Below, one piece after another: positions 27,305 to 35,781 of a DNA stretch of 57,392 nt; positions within the stretch are counted from its first letter, which is position 1, and each line of letters opens with the position of its first letter. A program made the translations under genes and the position numbers. The DNA comes from JBALVT01 sp045110675 (GTDB lineage: Bacteria > Pseudomonadota > Gammaproteobacteria > Pseudomonadales > Halieaceae). The DNA lies in the NCBI GenBank assembly GCA_045110675.1, contig JBGCGJ010000067.1, positions 1 to 57,392 of the forward strand, read 5' to 3'. The notes under the pieces were generated by a model that made no database searches, was not told the origin of the DNA, and worked only from the letters and a program-made list of their open reading frames with translations.

Positions 27305-27504
27305 ATAAACGTCACTCCCCAACGCCCAGTTATACCGCAGTTGGGCGAGCACTTAAATATCTGCAGTGGTCTGTGGTGTAAATAGTCGCCTGGAGGCCGA
27401 ATTGAGAGACAAAAATACCTATATCAATTTCTTATTGGCGGCCCCTATGATAAAAATGGTTTATCGGTTGCCTGAATGGTAGTTATGGGTAGTTAAGGAT
27501 AGTT

Positions 27505-28548
27505 ATGTCCACACTCGAAATATCTGATCGAGCGCAAATTCTGCTCAAGACCCTGGTCGAGAGACATATCCGCGACGGTCAGCCTGTGGGGTCACGCACT
27601 TTGTTGGAAGATGCGGGCCTACCGGTTAGCGCAGCTACTATTCGCAATGTCATGTCCGATCTGGAAGATAGAGGCTATTTAATTTCCCCCCATACCTCCG
27701 CCGGACGAATTCCCACAGCCATGGGCTATCGCTTGTTTGTCGACAGCTTATTGCAAACCCGCCCATTGGAAGCCGAAGCCATTTCCGTCTTGCGCAGCGA
27801 GCTGAACCCGGATAAATCCTCTTCCGAGCTGGTGCAATCGGCCTCGTCTTTGTTATCCACCATTACCGCTCAGGCGGGTGTGGTCACCGTGCCGCGTCAG
27901 GAAGCGCATCAACTCAGGCAGGTGGAGTTTCTGCCTTTGTCGGGTGATCGGGTACTGGTGATTCTGGTGATCAATGAGCGCGAAGTGCAAAACCGCATTA
28001 TCCATACCGCCCGTAAGTTCTCGGAGTCTGAACTCAAGCAAGCGGCTGCCATGGTCAATCAGCGCTTTGCTGGACATCCTCTCAATCAGGTGCAGGAACA
28101 AATTCTGCGAGAGATGCGCGAGGCTCGCGCTCAAATCGACAGTTATCTGGAAGCCTCTTTGGATCTGGCGAATAAGGCGCTGGGGCAGGACGATGAACAA
28201 TCCAGCGAAGACGAGTATTTGATGTCCGGCGAAGCGAAGTTGTTGGGTAGCACCAGCGAGGGCGAGATGGGCAAGTTGCGGGATTTATTTGAGGCCTTCG
28301 AGCGCAAGAAGGATTTGCTTCATCTGCTGGAGCGCTGTTCCCGAGCCGAGGGTATTCAGATATTCATCGGCGAAGAGGCGGGCTACGAGGTTTTTGGCGA
28401 CTACAGTGTCATCACCGCCCCCTATCACGATGGCGGCAATACCCTGGGAGTATTGGGGGTTATTGGTCCCACTCGCATGGCCTATGAACAGGTGATTCCC
28501 ATTGTCGATGTCACGGCAAAAATGCTCAGTGCAGCCCTGTCCAAATAG
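27505..28548 (+). CDS. hrcA: heat-inducible transcription repressor HrcA
   Basis: A 347-residue protein with an N-terminal winged helix (SDRAQILLKTLVERHIRDGQ, then PVSAATIRNVMSDLEDRGYL and HTSAGRIPTAMGYR) and the HrcA dimerisation region. It would repress chaperone genes through CIRCE elements (TTAGCACTC-N9-GAGTGCTAA). I found no CIRCE near hrcA, grpE, dnaK or dnaJ, so its target is probably elsewhere, such as groESL. It leads the heat-shock block. AAGGA precedes ATG 27505. Confidence 0.95.
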   Translation: MSTLEISDRAQILLKTLVERHIRDGQPVGSRTLLEDAGLPVSAATIRNVMSDLEDRGYLISPHTSAGRIPTAMGYRLFVDSLLQTRPLEAEAISVLRSELNPDKSSSELVQSASSLLSTITAQAGVVTVPRQEAHQLRQVEFLPLSGDRVLVILVINEREVQNRIIHTARKFSESELKQAAAMVNQRFAGHPLNQVQEQILREMREARAQIDSYLEASLDLANKALGQDDEQSSEDEYLMSGEAKLLGSTSEGEMGKLRDLFEAFERKKDLLHLLERCSRAEGIQIFIGEEAGYEVFGDYSVITAPYHDGGNTLGVLGVIGPTRMAYEQVIPIVDVTAKMLSAALSK

Positions 28549-28640
28549 CGCTAAGACAGCTTAAATACCCCCTCTGAAGCCAGTAATGGCGGGCCTTGGC
28601 GGCATTTCTTAAAAATAATCCACTGTTCCCATTCACAAGC

Positions 28641-28668
28641 ATTGAAATGCTCGCGAACACCCCCATAT
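28641..28668 (+). promoter_or_regulatory. sigma-32-type heat-shock promoter of grpE
   Basis: TTGAAA (28642-28647) and CCCCATAT (28661-28668) are separated by 13 bases. This fits the RpoH consensus (CTTGAAA / CCCCATnT) closely and lies 36 bases before the grpE start codon. Confidence 0.8.
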
Positions 28669-28703
28669 GGTCTGCATCACTGACCAAATAGGGAGCACGA
28701 GAA

Positions 28704-29321
28704 GTGTCCGATCAAGACTCCAAATCAGCAGAATCTGAAGCCAAAGCTGCACAGGAAGCCGAGGACTCGGTCCTGGAAAACGGCGAGCAAGAGGCCGGTG
28801 AAACCCCGGCCGATCTTGAAGCCGCTGAGGCAGCTGAACCAGAAAGTGAGCCTACCCTCGAGGAGTTGGTGTCCCAACTTCAGGAAGATGTTTTGGCAGC
28901 ACGAGATTCCGCGCTGCGAGCCCAGGCCGATGCCCAAAATGTAAAGCGCCGGTCAGAGCAGGAGGTTGAAAAAGCCCGCAAATTTGCCCTGGAGCGCTTT
29001 TCAGGTGATTTGCTGCCGGTAGTGGACAACCTCGAACGCTCTTTGGAGGCTGCTTCAGGTGGCGATGACTTATCCAAGTCGATTTCGGAAGGGGTCGAAC
29101 TCACCCTGAAAAGCCTCAACGATGTCCTGAAAAAATACAATATCGAAGCGGTGGACCCCGAGGGCGAGCCCTTTGACCCGCAACTACATCAGGCTATGAC
29201 CATGCTGGAAAACCCGGATATGGAACCGAATACGGTGATGGGCGTGATGCAAAAAGGCTACACCCTCAACGGCAGGCTTTTGCGCCCGGCCATGGTGATG
29301 GTGAGCAAGGCGCCGGCGTAA
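28704..29321 (+). CDS. grpE: nucleotide exchange factor GrpE
   Basis: A 205-residue protein. The N-terminal ~60 residues are acidic and disordered, then a long helix, then the GrpE core with FALERFSGDLLPVVDNLERS and the signature near NTVMGVMQKGYTLNGRLLRPAMV. GTG 28704 is the start, preceded by GGGAG. GrpE releases ADP from DnaK. A sigma-32-type promoter lies just upstream, so heat induction is likely. Confidence 0.96.
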   Translation: MSDQDSKSAESEAKAAQEAEDSVLENGEQEAGETPADLEAAEAAEPESEPTLEELVSQLQEDVLAARDSALRAQADAQNVKRRSEQEVEKARKFALERFSGDLLPVVDNLERSLEAASGGDDLSKSISEGVELTLKSLNDVLKKYNIEAVDPEGEPFDPQLHQAMTMLENPDMEPNTVMGVMQKGYTLNGRLLRPAMVMVSKAPA

Positions 29322-29340
29322 ACATTTTGGCCCTCGAAGC

Positions 29341-29369
29341 CTTGAATTAGGCAACCGAGAGTCCCATAT
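29341..29369 (+). promoter_or_regulatory. sigma-32-type heat-shock promoter of dnaK
   Basis: CTTGAA (29341-29346) and TCCCATAT (29362-29369) fit the RpoH consensus with a spacer of about 14 bases. It lies 85 bases upstream of the dnaK start codon, leaving room for an untranslated leader. Confidence 0.75.
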
Positions 29370-29453
29370 AGTCATACATCAGCAAATGCATTCACTGTGC
29401 ATAACAATTGAAATCGGGCGGTTAACACCGGCCAGAGAAACAGGAGAAAAAAG

Positions 29454-31391
29454 ATGGGTAAGATAATTGGTATCGACCTTGGAACCACCAACTCATGTGT
29501 ATCTGTGTTGGACGGTGACAAGCCTCGAGTGATTGAAAATTCAGAGGGTGATCGCACGACGCCTTCCATCGTTGGCTACAGCGACGACGGTGAAGTGCTG
29601 GTAGGCCAGAGCGCCAAGCGCCAGGCTGTGACCAATCCTCACAACACCCTCTACGCGGTAAAGCGTCTGGTGGGCCGTAAGTTTACCGACGACGTGGTTC
29701 AGAAAGACATCAGCATGGTGCCTTACAAAATCATCGAAGCCGATAATGGCGACGCCTGGGTTCAGGTAAAAGACGACAAGATGGCACCTCCGCAGGTTTC
29801 TGCTGAAGTGTTGATGAAGATGAAGAAGACCGCCGAAGAATTCCTCGGCGAGCCAGTAACCGAAGCGGTGATTACCGTTCCGGCATACTTTAACGATTCT
29901 CAGCGTCAGGCAACCAAAGACGCTGGCCGAATTGCTGGTCTGGAAGTTAAGCGCATCATCAACGAGCCAACTGCTGCGGCACTGGCCTACGGTATGGACA
30001 AAGCCAAGGGCGATCATACTATTGCGGTTTATGACTTAGGTGGCGGTACCTTTGATATCTCTATCATCGAAATTGCCGAAGTAGACGGCGAACACCAGTT
30101 TGAAGTGCTGTCCACCAACGGTGACACCTTCTTGGGTGGTGAAGATTTCGACATGCGGTTGATCGAATACTTGGCCGAGCAGTTCAAGAAAGAGAGCGGC
30201 ATCGATCTGCACAACGATCCACTGGCACTGCAGCGCTTAAAAGAAGCGGCTGAGAAAGCCAAGATTGAATTATCCACAGCACAGCAAACTGAGGTGAACC
30301 TGCCTTACATCACCGCTGACGCCTCTGGGCCCAAGCACCTGGTGGTGAAAATGTCTCGCGCCAAGCTTGAATCTTTGGTTGAAGAGTTGGTGAATCAGTC
30401 CATGGACCCTGTGAAGCAGGCCCTGAAAGATGCCGGCTTGAATCCCAGCGATATCGACGATGTGATTCTGGTCGGCGGACAAACCCGTATGCCTATGGTG
30501 CAGAAGGTTGTAGCTGATTACTTCGGCAAAGAGCCTCGCAAGGATGTGAACCCCGACGAAGCTGTGGCCATGGGTGCTGCTATCCAGGGCGCGGTATTGT
30601 CCGGCGACGTGACCGACGTATTGCTGTTGGACGTTACACCTCTGACACTGGGTATCGAGACAATGGGCGGTGTTGCCACTGCGTTGATTGAGAAGAACAC
30701 CACGATTCCTACCAAGAAATCGCAGATCTTCTCCACCGCGGATGACAATCAGTCGGCTGTGACCATCCATGTCGTTCAGGGCGAGCGTAAGCAAGCCGGG
30801 CAGAACAAGTCTCTGGGTCGATTCGACCTGGCCGATTTGCCACCTGCACCGCGCGGCATGCCGCAAATTGAAGTGACCTTTGACCTTGATGCCAACGGTA
30901 TCTTGCATGTGTCTGCGAAGGACAAAGCGACCGGTAAAGAGCAGTCTATTCGCATCACCGCTTCAGGTGGTTTGAGTGACGAAGAGATCGATGCAATGGT
31001 TGCAGATGCCGAGGCAAACGCCGAGGCTGATGCCAAGTTCGAAGAGCTGATCACGGCGCGCAACACTTGCGAAGGCCTGGTTAACGCTGCCAAGAAGACC
31101 ATCGAAGAAGCTGGTGAACACGCTTCCGATGAAGAAAAAGCGGCGATCGAAGCAGCGGTTACCGAAGCCGAAGAAGCTCTGAAAGGCGACGATAAAGAAG
31201 CTATCGACGCAGCGGCCACCAAGTTGACCGAGGCGACCAGCCCCGTAGCGCAGAAAATGTATGCGGCACAGGCGGCGGAAGCTGAAGCGGCACAAGGTGC
31301 TGAAGCTGGCGGCGAGCAGGCCACTGGAGACACTGGCCCAGACGACGCTGTAGATGCCGAGTTTGAGGAAGTGAAGGACGATCAGAAGTAG
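29454..31391 (+). CDS. dnaK: molecular chaperone DnaK (Hsp70)
   Basis: A 645-residue Hsp70. The start is clear: AGGAGAAAAAAG then ATG, MGKIIGIDLGTTNSCVSV. The nucleotide-binding domain includes AVYDLGGGTFD and RIINEPTAAALAYG. The substrate domain ends with a Glu/Ala-rich lid and the EFEEVKDDQK tail recognised by co-chaperones. It follows grpE and precedes dnaJ, and two hairpins lie in the gap to dnaJ. Confidence 0.98.
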   Translation: MGKIIGIDLGTTNSCVSVLDGDKPRVIENSEGDRTTPSIVGYSDDGEVLVGQSAKRQAVTNPHNTLYAVKRLVGRKFTDDVVQKDISMVPYKIIEADNGDAWVQVKDDKMAPPQVSAEVLMKMKKTAEEFLGEPVTEAVITVPAYFNDSQRQATKDAGRIAGLEVKRIINEPTAAALAYGMDKAKGDHTIAVYDLGGGTFDISIIEIAEVDGEHQFEVLSTNGDTFLGGEDFDMRLIEYLAEQFKKESGIDLHNDPLALQRLKEAAEKAKIELSTAQQTEVNLPYITADASGPKHLVVKMSRAKLESLVEELVNQSMDPVKQALKDAGLNPSDIDDVILVGGQTRMPMVQKVVADYFGKEPRKDVNPDEAVAMGAAIQGAVLSGDVTDVLLLDVTPLTLGIETMGGVATALIEKNTTIPTKKSQIFSTADDNQSAVTIHVVQGERKQAGQNKSLGRFDLADLPPAPRGMPQIEVTFDLDANGILHVSAKDKATGKEQSIRITASGGLSDEEIDAMVADAEANAEADAKFEELITARNTCEGLVNAAKKTIEEAGEHASDEEKAAIEAAVTEAEEALKGDDKEAIDAAATKLTEATSPVAQKMYAAQAAEAEAAQGAEAGGEQATGDTGPDDAVDAEFEEVKDDQK

Positions 31392-31421
31392 CACGATCGG
31401 AATAATACGACCGATTGATCT

Positions 31422-31443
31422 GGGAAGGGCTTCGGCCTTTCCC
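31422..31443 (+). terminator. hairpin with TTCG loop after dnaK
   Basis: GGGAAGGGC (31422-31430) pairs with GCCTTTCCC (31435-31443) around a TTCG loop. It is a strong stem but has no T-run, so it may be a partial terminator, an mRNA-stability element or both, between dnaK and dnaJ. Confidence 0.5.
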
Positions 31444-31453
31444 GCACACTAAA

Positions 31454-31485
31454 TGACTGCGCGGGCTTGATTGCCCGCGTAGTCA
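31454..31485 (+). terminator. second hairpin between dnaK and dnaJ
   Basis: TGACTGCGCGGGC (31454-31466) pairs with GCCCGCGTAGTCA (31473-31485), 13 pairs (one G-T) around TTGATT. No T-run follows. It could lower dnaJ expression relative to dnaK by partial termination or processing. Confidence 0.5.
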
Positions 31486-31521
31486 CATCAGAAATAGCGG
31501 ATAAAAAAGCGCAAGCAAGCT

Positions 31522-32646
31522 ATGGAAAAACGAGATTTTTACGAAGTACTCGGCGTCGATAAAGGCACTGACAAAAAGGACATCAAAAAAGCCTATCGTC
31601 GGGTGGCGATGAAGTATCACCCCGATAGAAATTCTGATGATCCCAAGGCCGACGAAAAATTCAAGGAAGCCACCGAGGCTTACGATGTCCTGATGGACGA
31701 AGAAAAGCGCGAAGCTTACGATCGCTTCGGCCACGCCGGCGTGGACGCCAGTATGGGCGGTGGAGGCGGTGGTGGCAGCTTTAGCGATGTTTTCGGCGAC
31801 GTATTCGGCGATATCTTTGGCGGGGGTGGAGGCCGTGGCCGCGGTGGTCCGCAGCGCGGTTCCGATTTGCGCTACACCCTGGATATTTCATTGGAAGATG
31901 CTGTTAAAGGCTCGACCGTTGAGATTCGCGTTCCCGCTTTGGCAGCGTGCGACACCTGTGACGGTTCTGGCGCCAAGAAAGGCAGCAGCCCTGTCACTTG
32001 TAACACCTGTGGTGGTGCGGGCCAGGTTCGCATGCAGCAAGGCTTTTTCCAGGTTCAACAAACGTGCCCTACATGCCGTGGTAAAGGTAAGAGTATTTCC
32101 GACCCCTGTCGCAGCTGTCATGGACAGGGCCGAGTAGAGCGCAGCAAAACACTGTCAGTGAAAGTACCCCCTGGGGTTGATACCGGTGATCGTATTCGCT
32201 TGTCGGGTGAGGGCGAAGCTGGGCCAGATGGCGGGCCCACCGGTGATTTGTTTGTGCAGATGTCAGTGCAGCCCCACGCGATTTTTGAGCGCGATGGCAA
32301 GAACCTGTATTGCGAAGTTCCCATTACCTTTGCCGACGCGGCATTGGGCGGTGAACTGGAAGTGCCGACACTCGACGGTAGAGTGAAACTGAAAATTCCT
32401 TCTGAGACGCAAACGGGCAAATTGTTCCGATTGCGCGGCAAAGGCGTGAAGCCTGTGCGCGGTGGTAGTATTGGCGATTTGTTGTGCAGAGCCGTTGTGG
32501 AAACGCCGGTGCAGCTGAACAAGCGGCAAAAAGAATTGCTCAGAGAGTTACAAGAGAGCATGGGCGAAGGCGGCAAGTCCCAATCCCCAAGGCAAGCCAG
32601 CTGGTTCGAAGGCGTGAAGAGTTTCTTTGACGATATGAAAATATGA
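31522..32646 (+). CDS. dnaJ: chaperone DnaJ (Hsp40)
   Basis: A 374-residue type I DnaJ. The J domain carries YHPDRN, then a glycine/phenylalanine-rich stretch and four zinc-binding CxxCxGxG-type motifs (CDTCDGSG, CNTCGGAG, CPTCRGKG, CRSCHGQG). It delivers substrates to DnaK and stimulates its ATPase. The stop overlaps the dapB start (ATGA), so the two are translationally coupled, as in Pseudomonas. Confidence 0.98.
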   Translation: MEKRDFYEVLGVDKGTDKKDIKKAYRRVAMKYHPDRNSDDPKADEKFKEATEAYDVLMDEEKREAYDRFGHAGVDASMGGGGGGGSFSDVFGDVFGDIFGGGGGRGRGGPQRGSDLRYTLDISLEDAVKGSTVEIRVPALAACDTCDGSGAKKGSSPVTCNTCGGAGQVRMQQGFFQVQQTCPTCRGKGKSISDPCRSCHGQGRVERSKTLSVKVPPGVDTGDRIRLSGEGEAGPDGGPTGDLFVQMSVQPHAIFERDGKNLYCEVPITFADAALGGELEVPTLDGRVKLKIPSETQTGKLFRLRGKGVKPVRGGSIGDLLCRAVVETPVQLNKRQKELLRELQESMGEGGKSQSPRQASWFEGVKSFFDDMKI

Positions 32647-33452
32647 GTATCAAAATCGGTATTACCGGCGCTGCCGGGAGAATGGGTCGGACCCTGATTG
32701 AAGCGATAGATCAATCCACCTATGGCATAACTTTGGCTGCGGCGGTCGAGCAACCCGACAGTTCCCTGGTGGGAGCAGATGCTGGTGAGCTAGCCGGCCT
32801 GGGCAAGAACGGTGTCGCTGTGGTTGGCAATTTGGCAGAGGTGATTGATCAGGTAGATGTTCTTATCGACTTCACTATGCCTGCAGCGACCGTTGCCAAT
32901 GCCAAACTGTGTGCGCAACATGGCACCAGCATGGTGATTGGTACAACGGGTTTCAGTATCGAGCAACAAAGAGAACTCGATGCGGCCATCGCCAATATTG
33001 CGGTGTGCCGAGCCACCAACTTCAGTACCGGCGTCAATCTGTGCTTCCAACTTTTGGACATGGCTGCCCGTGTACTGGGTGACGAGGCCGATGTGGAAGT
33101 GTACGAAGCACACCACCGACACAAAGTGGATGCGCCCTCGGGCACAGCCCTGAGTATGGGTGGTGTGGTCGCTAACGCTCTGGGCCGCGACCTTGCAGAA
33201 GTGGCCGTGTACGGGCGCGAGGGTCAAACCGGCGCCAGAGATCGAGACACCATCGGTTTCGCCACCGTTCGCGGGGGTGATATTGTCGGCGATCATACGG
33301 TCACCTTCGCCGCTGAGGGTGAGCGTGTAGAAATCACCCATAAATCTTCCAGCAGAATGTCTTTTGCCCGAGGCGCAGTGCGCGCGGCCAATTGGCTGTC
33401 CGGTGCTAAGCCGGGCCTTTACGATATGCAGGACGTCCTAGGACTAAAATAA
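32643..33452 (+). CDS. dapB: 4-hydroxy-tetrahydrodipicolinate reductase
   Basis: A 269-residue enzyme of the lysine/diaminopimelate pathway. The nucleotide loop GAAGRMGRTLIEA, GTTGF, and the signature EAHHRHKVDAPSGTAL are clear. It reduces the dapA product with NAD(P)H in the cytosol. Its ATG overlaps the dnaJ stop codon, the arrangement known from Pseudomonas. It is followed here by a thioredoxin gene and not by carA. Confidence 0.97.
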   Translation: MSIKIGITGAAGRMGRTLIEAIDQSTYGITLAAAVEQPDSSLVGADAGELAGLGKNGVAVVGNLAEVIDQVDVLIDFTMPAATVANAKLCAQHGTSMVIGTTGFSIEQQRELDAAIANIAVCRATNFSTGVNLCFQLLDMAARVLGDEADVEVYEAHHRHKVDAPSGTALSMGGVVANALGRDLAEVAVYGREGQTGARDRDTIGFATVRGGDIVGDHTVTFAAEGERVEITHKSSSRMSFARGAVRAANWLSGAKPGLYDMQDVLGLK

Positions 33453-33470
33453 TTCGCTCTGGAGAGCCCA

Positions 33471-34325
33471 GTGAACGACTTCATTGTAAATATCGACGAA
33501 ACCAACGCCGCACAGCTTCTTATTGAAGAGTCTAATAATCGTCCGGTGGTTGTCGATTTCTGGGCCGACTGGTGTGAGCCCTGCAAAGTACTCATGCCGC
33601 TGTTGGAAAAGATTGCCAACGAATATCAAGGTGCCTTCCTGCTAGCCAAGGTGAATGCTGACGAGCAACAGGCCATCACTCAGCAGTTCGGTGTTCGCAG
33701 CTTGCCGACTGTCATGGTGATTAAAGACGGTCAGCCCGTCGATGGCTTCGCCGGGGCCCAGCCCGAAGCTGAAGTGCGGAAAATGCTGGAGAAGTTTTTA
33801 CCCAAGCCCTGGGATGCGCTACTGATGACCGCCCAGGAGTTTATGGAAGCGGGAGATTTTGCCTCGGCACTCGCGCCATTGCGCCAGGCATGGGATGAGT
33901 CCGGCAAGCAATACGAAATTACAGTCACCTATGTTCACGCCCTGATCGAATGCCTGAGGTTGGATGAGGCGGAGAAAATACTGGCGGACATTCGCCTGGC
34001 GGATCGGGATGCGGCCTATGAGCAGTTAACGGCACAGCTGAAGATCAAGCGCGAAGCAGCAAAGACACCCGAAATTGAGGCTCTGGAAGCTAAACTTGCC
34101 GAAGACCCCGAAAACCTGGATGTTCGAGCCCAGCTGGCCGTCCAATATACCAATGCCAGTATGTTCAAAGAGGCCATGGAGCATCTGCTAGCCGTGCTGC
34201 AGAAGGACCTCAACCATGCCGATGGCGCCACCAAAAAGGCATTGCTGGACACTATTGTCAGCCTCGGCAAAGGTGACCCCCTGGCGGTAGAATTCCAGCG
34301 CAAGCTTTACAGCCTTCTGTACTGA
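33471..34325 (+). CDS. thioredoxin-TPR co-chaperone, CnoX/YbbN-like
   Basis: A 284-residue protein. The N-terminal thioredoxin domain has an intact WCEPC active site (Cys35, Cys38) and the cis-Pro region RSLPTV. The C-terminal ~170 residues are TPR-like helices. This layout is that of CnoX/YbbN, a chaperone that hands unfolded proteins to GroEL and DnaK. E. coli CnoX has lost one active-site Cys, but here both are present, so it could also act as an oxidoreductase. GTG 33471 follows GGAGAGCC. Placement right after the dnaK-dnaJ-dapB block is consistent with a chaperone function. Confidence 0.88.
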   Translation: MNDFIVNIDETNAAQLLIEESNNRPVVVDFWADWCEPCKVLMPLLEKIANEYQGAFLLAKVNADEQQAITQQFGVRSLPTVMVIKDGQPVDGFAGAQPEAEVRKMLEKFLPKPWDALLMTAQEFMEAGDFASALAPLRQAWDESGKQYEITVTYVHALIECLRLDEAEKILADIRLADRDAAYEQLTAQLKIKREAAKTPEIEALEAKLAEDPENLDVRAQLAVQYTNASMFKEAMEHLLAVLQKDLNHADGATKKALLDTIVSLGKGDPLAVEFQRKLYSLLY

Positions 34326-34341
34326 TATTGCCCATGATTTC

Positions 34342-34378
34342 AGGTCCGGTGGCCCCTTTTGCCACGGGATTTATCGTT
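34342..34378 (+). terminator. possible terminator after the thioredoxin gene
   Basis: GTGGC and GCCAC around CCCTTTT form a short stem, followed by a T-containing tail, after the stop codon at 34325. The stem is only about five pairs, so the call is weak. Confidence 0.3.
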
Positions 34379-34580
34379 TGTTGTTTTGATTTAATCGGCC
34401 TAGATTTTTGGGCGCTGGGGTCAATAATTCTGTCCGAAATTTCCTTGTCTTGTGCACCTCTAGTCGCTAAGGTACATTCCCAATTAACAAAGAAACATAC
34501 TCGAAAGTCAAAAGTAGGTATTACGTTTATACGGCACACACGAAAGTGCCTTTGGCAGTACATATATAGGAGGTATTACG

Positions 34581-35756
34581 TTGGATATTCAATTTTCGCC
34601 TGAAGATATCGCGTTCCGCGATGAGGTTCGCAGCTTTTTCGCCGAGGCCTGGGACGAAGATCTGCAGGCACGCATTTCAGAAAAAGCCACCCATAAATCA
34701 GCCGTTGTCGAATGGCAGAAAAAACTCGCAGCAAAAGGCTGGATTGCACCCGGTTGGCCGGTAGAGCACGGTGGCACCGGCTGGAACTCAACCCAGAAGT
34801 TTATCTACGAAACTGAGCGTGCTGCAGCGGGTGTGAGAGACGTTGTCCCATTCGGTTTGACTATGGTTGCCCCGGTGATTATCGGCTTCGGTAACGACGA
34901 GCAGCAGCAGAGGTTTTTGCCCCGGATCTTAAATTCAGACGATTGGTGGTGTCAGGGGTACTCGGAACCAGGATCTGGCTCTGACCTGGCCTCTCTGAAG
35001 ACCAAAGCGGAAGTAGACGGTGATGATTACATCGTCAATGGCGCCAAAATTTGGACTACTTATGCACAGTACGCCGATTGGATTTTCTGCCTGGTGCGCA
35101 CCAGTAATGAAGGCAAGAAGCAGCAGGGCATTTCTTTCCTGCGGATCGACATGAAGTCCGAAGGTATCAAAGTCAATCCCATTGTCACCATTGACGGCCA
35201 ACACAGCCTCAATGAAGTGGAGTTCAATAATGTTCGGGTGCCTATGGCCAACCGAATCGGTGAGGAGAACAAAGGCTGGACTTACGCGAAAGCGCTATTG
35301 GCCCACGAGCGGACCGGTATTGCAGCTGTTGCCGATTCACAGCGGCATGCGACGATTATCCGTCAACAAGCGTCCCAGGAGATTAACGGAGGCAAGCGCC
35401 TTATCGATGATCCAATGTTTCAAAAGCGCTTGTCCGACCTTGAAATCGAACTGATGGCGTTGGAGTACACCGAACTTCGGGTGTTGGCGTCGGTTGCCTC
35501 TGGAGGCGCACCCGGTGCTGAATCATCGCTGTTGAAGATCAAAGGCACGGAAATGCAACAGGCGGTGCAGCAATTGGGTATGGATGTTGCGGCCCATTAC
35601 CAGGGCGTGGTGGAGAATATGGACGAGGCTGTTTTGGGTCACGGGTTTGGACACGATGGGGGCGTGTCATAGATGTATGGCCGTGCAGCCACCATTTACG
35701 GCGGCTCCAACGAAGTGCAGAAAAATATCATCGCCAAAGCCGTTTTGGGCTTGTGA
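34581..35756 (+). pseudogene. acyl-CoA dehydrogenase with in-frame TAG
   Basis: TAGGAGG (34567-34573) places a TTG start at 34581. The frame encodes a full acyl-CoA dehydrogenase up to EAVLGHGFGHDGGVS, then TAG at 35670-35672. Without any frame change it continues MYGRAATIYGGSNEVQKNIIAKAVLGL and stops at 35756. That continuation is the normal C-terminus of the family, which helps close the FAD and active site. The amber codon therefore removes the last 28 residues unless read through or a sequencing error. Otherwise EPGSGSDLASL and the other motifs are intact. It opens a run of two dehydrogenases, an LLM oxidoreductase and an SDR. Confidence 0.8.
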
Positions 35757-35781
35757 TTCCAAGCCATAGAGGACATTAAAA

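Noticed and set aside
27305..27504. LexA box for recN
   Set aside because: I searched the gap for CTGT-N8-ACAG and close forms and found none, so SOS control of recN is not claimed.
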